Below are positions 1 to 7,860 of a stretch of 39,566 bases of DNA, piece by piece. Position numbers and translations under genes: made by a program. Positions within the stretch are counted from its first letter, which is position 1. Every line of letters starts with the position of its first letter. Origin of the DNA: Bryobacterales bacterium (GTDB lineage Bacteria; Acidobacteriota; Terriglobia; Bryobacterales; Bryobacteraceae); assembly GCA_016789755.1 (NCBI GenBank), contig JAEUQG010000283.1:1-39566 (forward strand). The letters are read 5' to 3'. The notes beneath the pieces are model-generated. The model saw only the letters and a program-made list of their open reading frames with translations, ran no database searches and was not told where the DNA came from.

Positions 1-1
1 G

Positions 2-247
2 GTTTCCTCCATTGACACCGCTATGAATACGTCCGAAGGCGACATGGATCCCTCCGGAAAAGCGCTCCTCACCTACGGCACGCTCGATGAATACCTCACC
101 GGTGAGCACGACAAGATGGTCAAATACGTCTGGCGCTTCGAGTCCCCCGACGCCTACACTCTCGAAGTCCACGACCTCCCTATCGGCGAAAAAAACACCC
201 AGGTCATGAGCGTCAAATACACCCGCAAGCAGAGCCGGCAAATGTAA
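2..247 (+). CDS. DUF1579-like protein, C-terminal part
   Basis: Only the C-terminal 81 codons are in the window; the frame is open from base 2 and ends with TAA at 245-247, so the true start lies upstream. The visible protein reads as beta strands with a WRFESPDAYTLEVHD segment and ends VKYTRKQSRQM. This resembles the end of DUF1579 proteins (a strand describing a damaged or modified state, then a final 'ITYTRK' strand). The function of that family is not established, and nothing here adds to it. The gene is 68 bases upstream of the TPR-CHAT gene on the same strand, so co-transcription is possible but not shown. An internal ATG at 23 exists but would cut into the domain. Confidence 0.6.
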   Translation, partial: VSSIDTAMNTSEGDMDPSGKALLTYGTLDEYLTGEHDKMVKYVWRFESPDAYTLEVHDLPIGEKNTQVMSVKYTRKQSRQM

Positions 248-315
248 GAATGTTGGATCGAAACGGCAGCGGCCCGATGTGATTCGGCGGGCTTTCGATA
301 TACTTCCTAGAGCTC

Positions 316-3165
316 ATGTTGACCATCGAACGATTCCTGCGCGGGCTTCAACACCTCGCCGCAGCGTTCACGCTATTGTCTGTTTCCTCTGCCTGCGTGC
401 TTGGACAGATGGCAGCCGTCCGCACCGCGCTGGCGGAAGGGGAGAAAGCCAAGGCGGCAGGCAAATGGGCTCTCGGGGTGGCCGCATTTCAACGTGCGCG
501 GGCCGCGGCTGTCCAACTGGGCGATGCGGCTCTCGAAGCAGAAGCACTCGCCGGTTCCGGCCACTGTGAAATGGGCCGTGACCGTCTCGACGAGGCCATG
601 AAGCTGGCCGAACTGAGCCTGGAAATCGCCAGGCGGACGGGCAACAGGCGGGGCGAGGCGGCCGCGATCAAACTGGTTTCGCAAGTGCACTACCGGCGCT
701 CCGATTTCCATCGGAACCTGAGCGCGCTCCAGCAGTATCTGGCCCTGCAGCGGGAGCTGGGCGACGAAGCCGGTATCGCGATCGCCTACAACAACATCGG
801 GAATACGTTGCGCGTCATCGGCGACAAAACCGGCGGACTTGAACATCTGATTGAGGCCGAGCGGAGGTTCGAGACCCTGGGCAATGACAGGTCGCGCGGA
901 GTGGTCCTTAATAATATCGGCACGATTTACATCGAGTTGGGAGATTACGACCGCGCCCTGGAATTCTGTCACAAGAGCCTTGCCTTGGCCGGCAAGTTCG
1001 AGGACAATTTCGAATTCACCGGCGCGGCCCTGGCCCGCATTGCGCTCGCCGAAGGGTACCGGGGCAATTACCGCCAGTCGCTGCAATTCCATCGCCGGGC
1101 GATCGAGCAACATCGGCGATCCGGAAGCGTTTGGGGGGTAGCCGAAGAGTACAACAACATTGCGCTGGTGTACCAGGCGCAAGGTAACCACGAACTGGCG
1201 GCCGAAAACTTTCGCCGGACCATCGCCTCAGGCCGCGCGCTGCAAGATAAGGGTCTGATGAGCGAGGGACACAACAACCTGGGCATGGAGTTGCTGGCAC
1301 TGGGCCGGCCGGCGGAAGCCGCAGCCGAGTTCCGCAACGGTATCGCCATTTCGGTCCGCATTGCTACGCCAGGTCTGCAAGCAGAATGCCGGCGTGGGTT
1401 GGGAGCGGCCCTGACCCGCATGAACCGCTACGCGGAGGCCGCTGCCGAACTCTCCAGGGCAGCGACAGCACAAAGATCCATCCCCGATTTTCCGAATCTC
1501 GCGCAGACCCTAATCGCTCTCTCTCAACTGCGCCTGAAGGAGAACCGTCCGGAGGAGGCATTGGCCGAGGCGGCGAAAGCGCACGAAGTGCTCGCCACGA
1601 TCGACCTGCCCGAGGTGCTGTGGCAGGCACACGCGGCCACCGCCGCCGCACGCATGCGTCTGGGCCAAGTCGATGCGGCCGCGCGATCGTATGAGGGCGC
1701 AATCGAAGTGATCGAATCGCTGCGCACCCGTGTCGCCGGTCCCGCCACTACGTTGCCCACCTACCTGGCCGACAAGTTGGAACCATACCAGCAGCGAACG
1801 GCCATCGCTTTGACACGCGGAAACGTAGAGGAAGCGCTACGATTCGCCGAGCAATCGAGATCCCGCGTATTGGGAGATGTCCTCGGCTCCACTCGAACGG
1901 ATCTGGACAAGGCGCTCACGGCCGACGAACGCCGCGCCGAGCGCCAGTTGAAGAATCGGCTCGCCAGTCTGAATCTGCAGCTTGCCAGACACCCGGCCGA
2001 TGCAAGCTTGAAGCAGGCGCGCGATCTGGCCCGCGCGGATCTGGAAGCCATGCAGACCGCGTTTGACGCCGCGCACCCTGAAGCGGCCTTCTTGCGGGGC
2101 GTTACTCCTGCTATGTCCGGCGCCGCCATGGCAGAGGTGGCGGCCCGCGCCCGAGCCGCCATCCTCAACTACGTTGCGACGCCGCGGAACACCTATGTTT
2201 TCCTTATCCGGCCGGGCGCCGCTGTCAAGGCGGTTAAGCTCCCGCTCGGACAGCAGGCGCTCGCCCCAAAGGCCGCCGAATTTCATCGCCAGCTAGCCTC
2301 GCACGACCTGGGCTACGCCGAACTTGCGCAAGAGATGTACCGGCTGCTGGTCAAGCCCATCGAGGCCGACCTGGCAGGGCAGACGGCCCTGGTCATCCTG
2401 CCCGACGGTCCGCTCTGGGATGTGCCGTTTCACGCCCTGCAGTCGAAACCCGGCCATTTCCTCATCGAGGACTTCGCGATCTCGTATGCGCCATCCATGC
2501 GCGTGCTGGACCAGACAATGAAGCTGGCCATGAAACGAGGCTCCGCTTCCGCGCCCCGGGGCCTGCTGGCGCTGGGAAATCCGGCGGGCCAGCCGCCCTT
2601 GCCCGAGGCCGAGCGCCAAGTCCGTGAGATCGGCCGGCTCTATGGGCCGGAGAGCCTGATTCTGTCGGGAGAAGCGGCCAGCCGCGCCCGGCTGCGCGCC
2701 GAAGCGGCCGGCTATCGTGTGGTTCATCTTGCCTCGCACGCGATCTTGGACGGCGAAAACCCGATGTATTCCCACGCGCTGTTGGCACGCTCGCCGAACG
2801 ACCCTGGGACTCTTGAAGCACGCGAGCTGATGGAGTATGACCTTCAGGCAGGCCTGCTGGTGCTATCGGCGTGTGACACGGCCCGCGGGCGGGCGGTGGG
2901 CGGCGAAGGAATCAATGGATTGGTGTGGGCCGCGTTCGTGGCCGGCGCACCCACCACCGTCGCCAGCTTGTGGCGCGTGGAAGCGGCCAGCACCTCGGAC
3001 CTCATGGTTCACTTTCACCGTAACCGGCTCGACGCGGTGAAGCGCAGGGAACCAGGCGCAACGCCGAACGCCTTGCGCAAGGCGGCCCTCGGCCTCTTAG
3101 CGGGCGGCAGGTATTCGCATCCATTCTACTGGGCCGGTTTCGTGACAATGGGAAGTCCGTTGTAA
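316..3165 (+). CDS. Secreted TPR-CHAT domain protein (putative caspase-like protease)
   Basis: The 949-residue protein starts with a basic end and hydrophobic stretch (LAAAFTLLSVSSACVLGQ), read as a signal peptide, possibly a lipoprotein because of the Ala-Cys. Residues about 40-520 form a run of tetratricopeptide repeats (for example YNNIGNTLRVIGD, LNNIGTIYIELGDYDRALEF, EGHNNLGMELLALGRPAEA). Residues about 640-949 form a CHAT domain with LVILPDGPLWDVPFHAL, the catalytic-type histidine in HLASHA (H808) and cysteine in LSACDTA (C853), then GGEGINGLVWAAFVAGAPT. CHAT domains belong to the caspase/separase-like clan, and His/Cys presence predicts an active peptidase. A sigma-like gene starts 2 bases after the stop, so the two are probably translationally coupled. 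The substrate is unknown; the membrane anti-sigma-like protein two genes on is the obvious candidate by position (inference). Confidence 0.9.
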   Translation: MLTIERFLRGLQHLAAAFTLLSVSSACVLGQMAAVRTALAEGEKAKAAGKWALGVAAFQRARAAAVQLGDAALEAEALAGSGHCEMGRDRLDEAMKLAELSLEIARRTGNRRGEAAAIKLVSQVHYRRSDFHRNLSALQQYLALQRELGDEAGIAIAYNNIGNTLRVIGDKTGGLEHLIEAERRFETLGNDRSRGVVLNNIGTIYIELGDYDRALEFCHKSLALAGKFEDNFEFTGAALARIALAEGYRGNYRQSLQFHRRAIEQHRRSGSVWGVAEEYNNIALVYQAQGNHELAAENFRRTIASGRALQDKGLMSEGHNNLGMELLALGRPAEAAAEFRNGIAISVRIATPGLQAECRRGLGAALTRMNRYAEAAAELSRAATAQRSIPDFPNLAQTLIALSQLRLKENRPEEALAEAAKAHEVLATIDLPEVLWQAHAATAAARMRLGQVDAAARSYEGAIEVIESLRTRVAGPATTLPTYLADKLEPYQQRTAIALTRGNVEEALRFAEQSRSRVLGDVLGSTRTDLDKALTADERRAERQLKNRLASLNLQLARHPADASLKQARDLARADLEAMQTAFDAAHPEAAFLRGVTPAMSGAAMAEVAARARAAILNYVATPRNTYVFLIRPGAAVKAVKLPLGQQALAPKAAEFHRQLASHDLGYAELAQEMYRLLVKPIEADLAGQTALVILPDGPLWDVPFHALQSKPGHFLIEDFAISYAPSMRVLDQTMKLAMKRGSASAPRGLLALGNPAGQPPLPEAERQVREIGRLYGPESLILSGEAASRARLRAEAAGYRVVHLASHAILDGENPMYSHALLARSPNDPGTLEARELMEYDLQAGLLVLSACDTARGRAVGGEGINGLVWAAFVAGAPTTVASLWRVEAASTSDLMVHFHRNRLDAVKRREPGATPNALRKAALGLLAGGRYSHPFYWAGFVTMGSPL

Positions 3166-3167
3166 GG

Positions 3168-4121
3168 ATGGGCCCGGAGTTGGATCGCTATCTCGCCGCC
3201 CAAGACGATTCCGCCGAACAAGCAAGTCTGGCGGAATTGATCGCATTGGCGGAACCGGTAATCCGCCGCACTGTTCTCGCGCGGCTTGCCGGGCGATGGG
3301 ACGATATCGACGATGTTTGCTCTGAAGCGCGGCTCGAGCTATTGCTGCACGCGCGGCGCATGAAGAGGCAGCCGGCAATCAAGCCCATTGAGGACTTTGC
3401 CACGTATGCCGGCACGCTGGCGAGGAACACTTGCTTCCGCTACTTCCGGCGACGGCGCCCGGACCGGACCCGTCTCAAGAAACAAGTGCGCTTCGTATTA
3501 TCGGACGAGGCCGGCTTCGCGACCCGGCAGATGCATGGCCGTATCTGGTGCGGACTATCGGGATGGAGCGAATCTCAGCCCCCGGGCCGTCTTCCTGATG
3601 CCGGGAGTATCCAAGGCGAGCGCGATCTCTCGGAGCTCTTGCGCCAGATCTTCTCCTCATCGGGAGGACCGGTCGAACTCGGTCCCCTGGTGGATCTGAT
3701 TGCGGACATCTGGCGCATCCCAGCGGGAGGCGAAGTCGAAGTCGCGGAAGGGCCCGCAGACATTCCCGCGACGTTACCCGCCCCCGACACGGTTCTTGAC
3801 CAGCGGCGCTTTATCGGGCGGCTATGGCGGGAGGTTGCGCAGCTCCCGGTTTCGCAGCGCGTAGCCTTGTTGCTGAATCTCACCGATGGCCGCGGTAGTT
3901 CGGTGCTCGCGCTGTTCACGCTGAGCGGGGTGGCCGGTTTCCGCGATCTGGCCTCGGCCCTGGAAATGACGGAAGAGAAGCTGGCCGGGCTGTGGCCCGA
4001 GTTGCCGCTGGAGGACAACGTCATCGGAACGTTCCTGAATTGTCCCCGCCAGCGGGTCATCAATCTGCGCATGGCCGCGCGAAAGCGGCTGGCCAACCGT
4101 TTGGGGAACCCGCCGTGGTGA
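3168..4121 (+). CDS. Atypical sigma-70-family-like factor
   Basis: The 317-residue protein begins with a helical region (AEPVIRRTVLARLAGRWDDIDDVCSEARLELLLHARRM) and FATYAGTLARNTCFRYFRRRRPDR, which resembles sigma region 2. The end has QLPVSQRVALLLNLTDG and, near the C-terminus, LNCPRQRVINLRMAARKRLANRL, which resembles region 4 with its recognition helix. About 150 residues lie between these blocks, so it is much longer than a normal ECF factor of about 200 residues. The region-4 half is also interrupted by a second insert (ALFTLSGVAGFRDLASALEMTEEK). The start is fixed by the very short gap to the CHAT gene; no good ribosome binding site is visible, which suggests coupling. The next gene encodes a zinc-finger membrane protein of the anti-sigma type. 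The alternative is a degenerate sigma relative acting only as a regulator. Confidence 0.65.
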   Translation: MGPELDRYLAAQDDSAEQASLAELIALAEPVIRRTVLARLAGRWDDIDDVCSEARLELLLHARRMKRQPAIKPIEDFATYAGTLARNTCFRYFRRRRPDRTRLKKQVRFVLSDEAGFATRQMHGRIWCGLSGWSESQPPGRLPDAGSIQGERDLSELLRQIFSSSGGPVELGPLVDLIADIWRIPAGGEVEVAEGPADIPATLPAPDTVLDQRRFIGRLWREVAQLPVSQRVALLLNLTDGRGSSVLALFTLSGVAGFRDLASALEMTEEKLAGLWPELPLEDNVIGTFLNCPRQRVINLRMAARKRLANRLGNPPW

Positions 4122-4129
4122 GTCTATTG

Positions 4130-4212
4130 AAAGCACAAAGGGCACACTCCGCGCCGCCGCTGTTCCAGCAACACGCGCGTGCCTCAACGCGGGGGCGGAC
4201 TTCGTTTTGCGC
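4130..4212 (-). repeat. Dispersed 83-bp repeat, copy 1 (intergenic)
   Basis: Read on the minus strand, this stretch begins GCGCAAAACG and ends in CCCTTTGTGCTTT. It aligns without gaps to 6162-6244, with 67 of 83 bases identical by my count. It fills much of the 193-base gap between the sigma-like and anti-sigma-like genes. The minus-strand frame matching the second copy is open and its translation is similar (starts AQNEVRP, ends GGAECALCAF). A near-central 10-base palindrome CACGCGCGTG lies at 4172-4181. Imperfect terminal inverted repeats (GCGCAAA / TTTGTGC) are visible. No transposase is nearby, so this would be a non-autonomous or REP-like element. Confidence 0.85.
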
Positions 4213-4314
4213 GGGTTTCATGAATGCGCCAGGTAATATGTCTGCCCCGCCGGCACTCTTGATCGACGGAGGCATTCCGTCCGCTCTTGGCTTTCCTGTC
4301 TTTGGAGGAGTCGC

Positions 4315-5205
4315 GTGAACGACAAGCGCCACTTGACACCTGAGCTGTTCTTCGGCTTTGAGCACAATCTCCTGCTGCCGGACGAGGTGGCCGAAGTGCA
4401 CGCCCACATTGCGGTTTGTCCGGACTGCCGCCGGAAACTGGCTCGACAGGCAGACCTCGACGGCATGGCCGGCGCCATTCACGCCCGGCTGACACCGAGC
4501 CCTAGCTTCTTTTCCCGGTCAAACCTTGGATTTGCGGCCCTCGCTGCCTCGCTCGTCTTCGCGTCGGGAGCATCGCTCTGGTTCGTCACGCACCGGACGC
4601 CGGACGCGGAGGAGACATCTGTCGCCGTCCGGGAAGCGATGAAAACCGGCCACATCGACCTTCCGGGGTTTCTCAACGATCTGGAGGAGAAGCAACAAAC
4701 GCTCATGGGGGGCTCGGCCACCGGCTCCGGGCGGTTGCTGGCCCCGAGGGCTACGGCGGTGCTCGGTCCGCGCGTCACCTTCCGCTGGGAGCCTCAGCCG
4801 GGCGCATCAAGCTATCGGGTGGGCGTTTTCGATCTGAACGGAGCAGTTGTGACGACGAGTCCGGATGTCGCCGCCACTGAATGGTCCCTCGAAACAGGTC
4901 TCCAAGCGGGACGGGACTACCAGTGGCAGGTGACCGCCATCCAGCCTACCGGTGAGCGGACAACCCTGCCGCCACCGTCGCAGACGCCGCCCCGGTTCCG
5001 CCTTGCCGATTCCATGGCCGCGGCGCGCCTTCGGGCACTGGCCGACAGCCGCAAAGAGGAACATTTCCGGCTCGGCGTCGAGTTCGCGCAGGCTGGACTG
5101 CTCGACGATGCGCGCCGGGAACTGACGCGGGCCGCGGAGTTGGAGCCGATGCGGCAGCAGATCCGAACGATGCTCAACGAACTGGCTTCCGCTCCCCCAC
5201 GATAA
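4315..5205 (+). CDS. Membrane anti-sigma-like protein with zinc finger
   Basis: The GTG start at 4315 is chosen because GGAGGAG at 4304-4310 precedes it. The 296-residue protein has an N-terminal H31-x3-C35-x2-C38 motif (HIAVCPDC), the pattern of zf-HC2/ZAS anti-sigma domains that bind a sigma factor in the cytoplasm. A single transmembrane segment follows at about 70-92 (LGFAALAASLVFASGASLWF). The exported part contains a fibronectin-III-like beta domain (about 142-232; VTFRWEPQPGASSYRVGVFD and YQWQVTAIQPTGE) and a C-terminal helical, TPR-like tail (HFRLGVEFAQAGLLDDARRE). It lies downstream of the atypical sigma gene, separated by the repeat, so the two are likely partners. The exported region is where a secreted protease such as the CHAT protein could act (inference). 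Confidence 0.75.
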   Translation: MNDKRHLTPELFFGFEHNLLLPDEVAEVHAHIAVCPDCRRKLARQADLDGMAGAIHARLTPSPSFFSRSNLGFAALAASLVFASGASLWFVTHRTPDAEETSVAVREAMKTGHIDLPGFLNDLEEKQQTLMGGSATGSGRLLAPRATAVLGPRVTFRWEPQPGASSYRVGVFDLNGAVVTTSPDVAATEWSLETGLQAGRDYQWQVTAIQPTGERTTLPPPSQTPPRFRLADSMAAARLRALADSRKEEHFRLGVEFAQAGLLDDARRELTRAAELEPMRQQIRTMLNELASAPPR

Positions 5206-5211
5206 ATTTTT

Positions 5212-5235
5212 CGATTCGAAAGGCAATACGAATCG
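5212..5235. other. 7-bp inverted repeat after the anti-sigma-like gene
   Basis: CGATTCG (5212-5218) and CGAATCG (5229-5235) are perfect inverted arms with a 10-base loop, starting 6 bases after the TAA of the anti-sigma-like gene. There is no T run after the stem on the plus strand, so it could be a weak terminator, an RNA-stabilising stem or an operator. Nothing else clear was seen in the 236 bases before the NHL gene. Confidence 0.3.
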
Positions 5236-5441
5236 GGGCCGGGTTCTCTCAACGGGTACGCCTTGAACAGAGTATGGCGGAAAGAGGAAGCGGCCAACAT
5301 GACAAACCCAACCACAGAGGCCAGAAGGCCGGGCTCACAAACTAACTAGGAGTGCATGTTGATCGAGCCTGCATTGCCGTGGCGTGGGTCCACCGTGCAG
5401 TCTCTCTCGACGAGTTCCGCGCTTCGGTGAAGGAGGACACA

Positions 5442-6818
5442 GTGAAATTTCGGACGATCAACAGACCAGCGGCGCTCGCGGCCGCGATAGCAGCAACGGC
5501 CGTTTTACACGCCCAGCAGATCACAACGATCGCGGGCACGGGGGCGCCGGGTTCGACCGGAGACGGGGGCGACGCCACGGCCGCCCTCCTCACCTCTGCT
5601 TCTTCCCTCGCCGTCAATCCGTTGGGGGATCTGTTCATCCTGGACGCAGCTAACAACCGCGTTCGCAAGCTGAATGCCAGCGGTACGATCTCCACGGTTG
5701 CCGGCAACGGAGAAATTGCCCCTGCGATGGAAGGGCCGGCCACCGCGTCACCTTTTGTCCAACCCTACGGCGTCTCCTGGGGTGGCGACGGCCGGCTCTA
5801 TCTCGCGCTCAGCGAAGGGCTCTATGCGATAGATGACGGCGGACAGATGCAGACGGTCATTGGGGACCGATCCGTGCCCGTCGTGGCCCTGGCGGGCCGC
5901 ACTGTGTACCTCTCCGACTTCGCCGGAATTTACCGGCGCGAGCCGGATGGCGCTCTGACGCTCGTCGCAGGCTCACTCGAGAACGGCAACACGGGCGATG
6001 GCGAACCAGCCACCAACGCGCGCTTCGGCTTCATTTCAAGTTTGGCGGCCGATCGTGCTGGCCGCCTATGGGTGGCCGACTCCGAGCACCGGCGGATCAG
6101 GCGCTTCACACCGGGTGGCTTGATCGATGCGGTGGTTTCTCTCCCCGCTTTTGAGGAACTCGCGCAAAACGGAGCCCGCCCGCCCCACGAGACACACGCG
6201 TGTTCCTGGGACCCTGGCGGCGCGGAGCGTGCCCTTTGCGCTTTTGACTTGGCCGTGCCCATTTCCATCGCAGTCGACGCCGCGGCCAATCTCTATATCG
6301 GTGATCCGGGTCTGCGGCGCGTCTACCGCGTCCGCGCCGGTACAAGCGATCTTGAAACGATCGCCGGGACCGATCAGGATGGTTCGACCGGCGACGGCGG
6401 AAAGGCGAGCGAGGCCTCCTTTGCGGCAATCGCCGGAATAGCGGTGAACTGCCCCGGAGTTTCCATCGGCGACACTGCCCGCGTGCGGCGCATTTCACTC
6501 AGCGACCCGCTGATTGCGCTCAACGGTGTTAGGGATGCGGAAAGCGGCGAGGCGGCGATTCGTTCTGGCCGCGCTTTCCGGATCGAAGGCTGCCATCTGT
6601 CGGAAACCGTGCAGCGTGCACCCGAGAGCCAGGCCCTTCCGACACTGTTGGGCGGCGCGCAGGTGCTGGTGAACGGCACTCCGGTGGGCTTGGCGTCGGT
6701 AAGCCCGGGCTTGATCGAAGCCCGTCTCCCGGATGGGTGGACGCGGCAGGAGTCCGCGACACTCCGGATAGAGGTGGTGGGAAAGCCCGCCGTGCAAACG
6801 CAAGTAGCCATCCGGTAG
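5442..6818 (+). CDS. Secreted NHL-repeat protein with TIGR03437-like C-terminus
   Basis: I place the start at GTG 5442 because AGGAGG at 5431-5436 precedes it and a signal peptide follows (RPAALAAAIAATAVLHAQ); in-frame extension to ATG 5352 is unlikely. The mature 458-residue protein has NHL-type beta-propeller units with the recurring pattern IAGTG...GSTGDGG, SLAVNPLGDLFILDAANNRVRK, SLAADRAGRLWVADSEHRRIRR and SIAVDAAANLYIGDPGLRRVYR. The C-terminal about 100 residues (GRAFRIEGCHLS, LLGGAQVLVNGTPVGLASVSPGLIEARLP) resemble the C-terminal domain frequent in Solibacter. Residues 241-268 are encoded by the dispersed repeat at 6162-6245 and sit between two propeller strands. The protein probably binds ligands or partners outside the cell; no catalytic residues are evident. 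It could be transcribed with the upstream anti-sigma-like gene. Confidence 0.85.
   Translation: MKFRTINRPAALAAAIAATAVLHAQQITTIAGTGAPGSTGDGGDATAALLTSASSLAVNPLGDLFILDAANNRVRKLNASGTISTVAGNGEIAPAMEGPATASPFVQPYGVSWGGDGRLYLALSEGLYAIDDGGQMQTVIGDRSVPVVALAGRTVYLSDFAGIYRREPDGALTLVAGSLENGNTGDGEPATNARFGFISSLAADRAGRLWVADSEHRRIRRFTPGGLIDAVVSLPAFEELAQNGARPPHETHACSWDPGGAERALCAFDLAVPISIAVDAAANLYIGDPGLRRVYRVRAGTSDLETIAGTDQDGSTGDGGKASEASFAAIAGIAVNCPGVSIGDTARVRRISLSDPLIALNGVRDAESGEAAIRSGRAFRIEGCHLSETVQRAPESQALPTLLGGAQVLVNGTPVGLASVSPGLIEARLPDGWTRQESATLRIEVVGKPAVQTQVAIR
6162..6245 (+). repeat. Dispersed 84-bp repeat, copy 2, inserted in frame in the NHL gene
   Basis: The 84 bases are exactly 28 codons in the frame of the NHL protein; the encoded segment begins AQNGARPPHE and ends GGAERALCAF. 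The repeat is opposite in orientation to copy 1 at 4130-4212. It has 7-base terminal inverted repeats GCGCAAA (6162-6168) and TTTGCGC (6235-6241) and a central palindrome ACACGCGTGT (6194-6203). The flanking protein sequence is normal NHL propeller, so the repeat is read as an insertion that kept the frame. Confidence 0.85.
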
Positions 6819-6935
6819 GAATCCATGCCGCGGGAGGCGGCCGCCGCTTGCCGCTGTCGATGAGTACACCTTGTCCGTGATCTGCATATTCCAGTGAATG
6901 AGCCACATAGATAAATAGAAACGGAGAATACTGCG

Positions 6936-7796
6936 ATGCCCGCCCCCCAACACCCACATTGGCAAAACGATCCCATGATCCTGAGTGCGACGCGTAATGC
7001 CCCAGCGCTGAAGCTCGGCGCCGCCGGATCCGGAGTCCTCAAGCTGCACGAGGCGCTGGTGCTGATCGGCGCCCCGCCGGCCCCTGGCAACCCCCAGCTC
7101 TTCGGCGCGCCCACCAAAGCCCTGGTGGAGACGTTTCAAGCGCTCTACACGCTGGCGCCAGACGGAGTCGCTGGCGCCAAGACGATTGCCAAGCTGGACG
7201 CCTTACTGATGGCGCCGGCCCAGCGAAAGCCGTGGAAGACGGCGCCGAACGCTCCGCATCAATTCGGCGACAAGGAATCCTTCTTCCAGCGCGTGAACGC
7301 AGAGGGATCCGAGATCGCGCGCCGCCGTCCGCGCCCCCTGCCTGTGAGCGCGTTACTGGCGTGCGCGGGAGTTGAGTCCGGGTTCGGCACAGGCAAGATA
7401 TTCAAAGCCACCGGCAATCTCTTCAGCCTCCAGAAGTGGCCGAAGGTGCCCTTTCCATCCACTGCGCTTGGCACGCAGTGGATGACGACCGTGATCTCCA
7501 CGAATCCCCACAAGACGGCCTTGGCGCCATTCAACCGGGCCGAGGGTATTGCCGATGCGGTCCGGCAGTGGTGCGAGTGGATCGAGCACTACGGGGAAGC
7601 CGACGGCCCTCCCGGCAACCAACACGGCGGGGTGTACAACCGGGGCGCAGTCAGCAGCCGCGAACGGCTGATGACGATGGTACGGAACCCCGCCGAGTTC
7701 GCAGGCAATCTGTGGTTGGTTTCGTTCGGCGAGAAACAGCACGCGCACGTCTACGCGAAGGTGCTCACCGAGAACAACTTGACGCGGTTCGATTAA
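6936..7796 (+). CDS. Peptidoglycan-binding / glucosaminidase-type hydrolase
   Basis: The 286-residue protein carries an N-terminal peptidoglycan-binding domain 1 (about 23-90; LKLGAAGSGVLKLHEALVLIG and ALVETFQALYTLAPDGVAG). A FlgJ/glucosaminidase-type lysozyme domain follows (about 110-285), with the likely catalytic Glu148 in GVESGFGTG and NLFSLQKWP after it. Such enzymes cut the glycan strand of peptidoglycan. ATG 6936 follows CGGAGA at a usable distance; a second in-frame ATG is at 6975. No signal peptide is seen with either start, which is odd for an envelope enzyme; it may leave by another route or act after lysis. It is convergent with the MscS-like gene. Confidence 0.8.
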   Translation: MPAPQHPHWQNDPMILSATRNAPALKLGAAGSGVLKLHEALVLIGAPPAPGNPQLFGAPTKALVETFQALYTLAPDGVAGAKTIAKLDALLMAPAQRKPWKTAPNAPHQFGDKESFFQRVNAEGSEIARRRPRPLPVSALLACAGVESGFGTGKIFKATGNLFSLQKWPKVPFPSTALGTQWMTTVISTNPHKTALAPFNRAEGIADAVRQWCEWIEHYGEADGPPGNQHGGVYNRGAVSSRERLMTMVRNPAEFAGNLWLVSFGEKQHAHVYAKVLTENNLTRFD

Positions 7797-7812
7797 GCGG
7801 GGACAGGCCACG

Positions 7813-7839
7813 CGCCATCGATGGGCCGTATCGATGGCG
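7813..7839. terminator. Strong hairpin between convergent genes
   Basis: Perfect 10-bp arms CGCCATCGAT (7813-7822) and ATCGATGGCG (7830-7839) enclose a 7-base loop. It sits between the stops of the peptidoglycan hydrolase (7796) and the MscS-like channel gene (7861), the place for a bidirectional terminator. No T run follows on either strand, so termination may need a factor. Confidence 0.55.
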
Positions 7840-7860
7840 TAGATAGGACAAGCCGCTACC

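Noticed and set aside
316..5205. A type III-E CRISPR (craspase) locus, since TPR-CHAT and a sigma factor occur together
   Set aside because: No Cas7-11, Cas1 or repeat-spacer array is present in the window, and the CHAT protein has a signal peptide.
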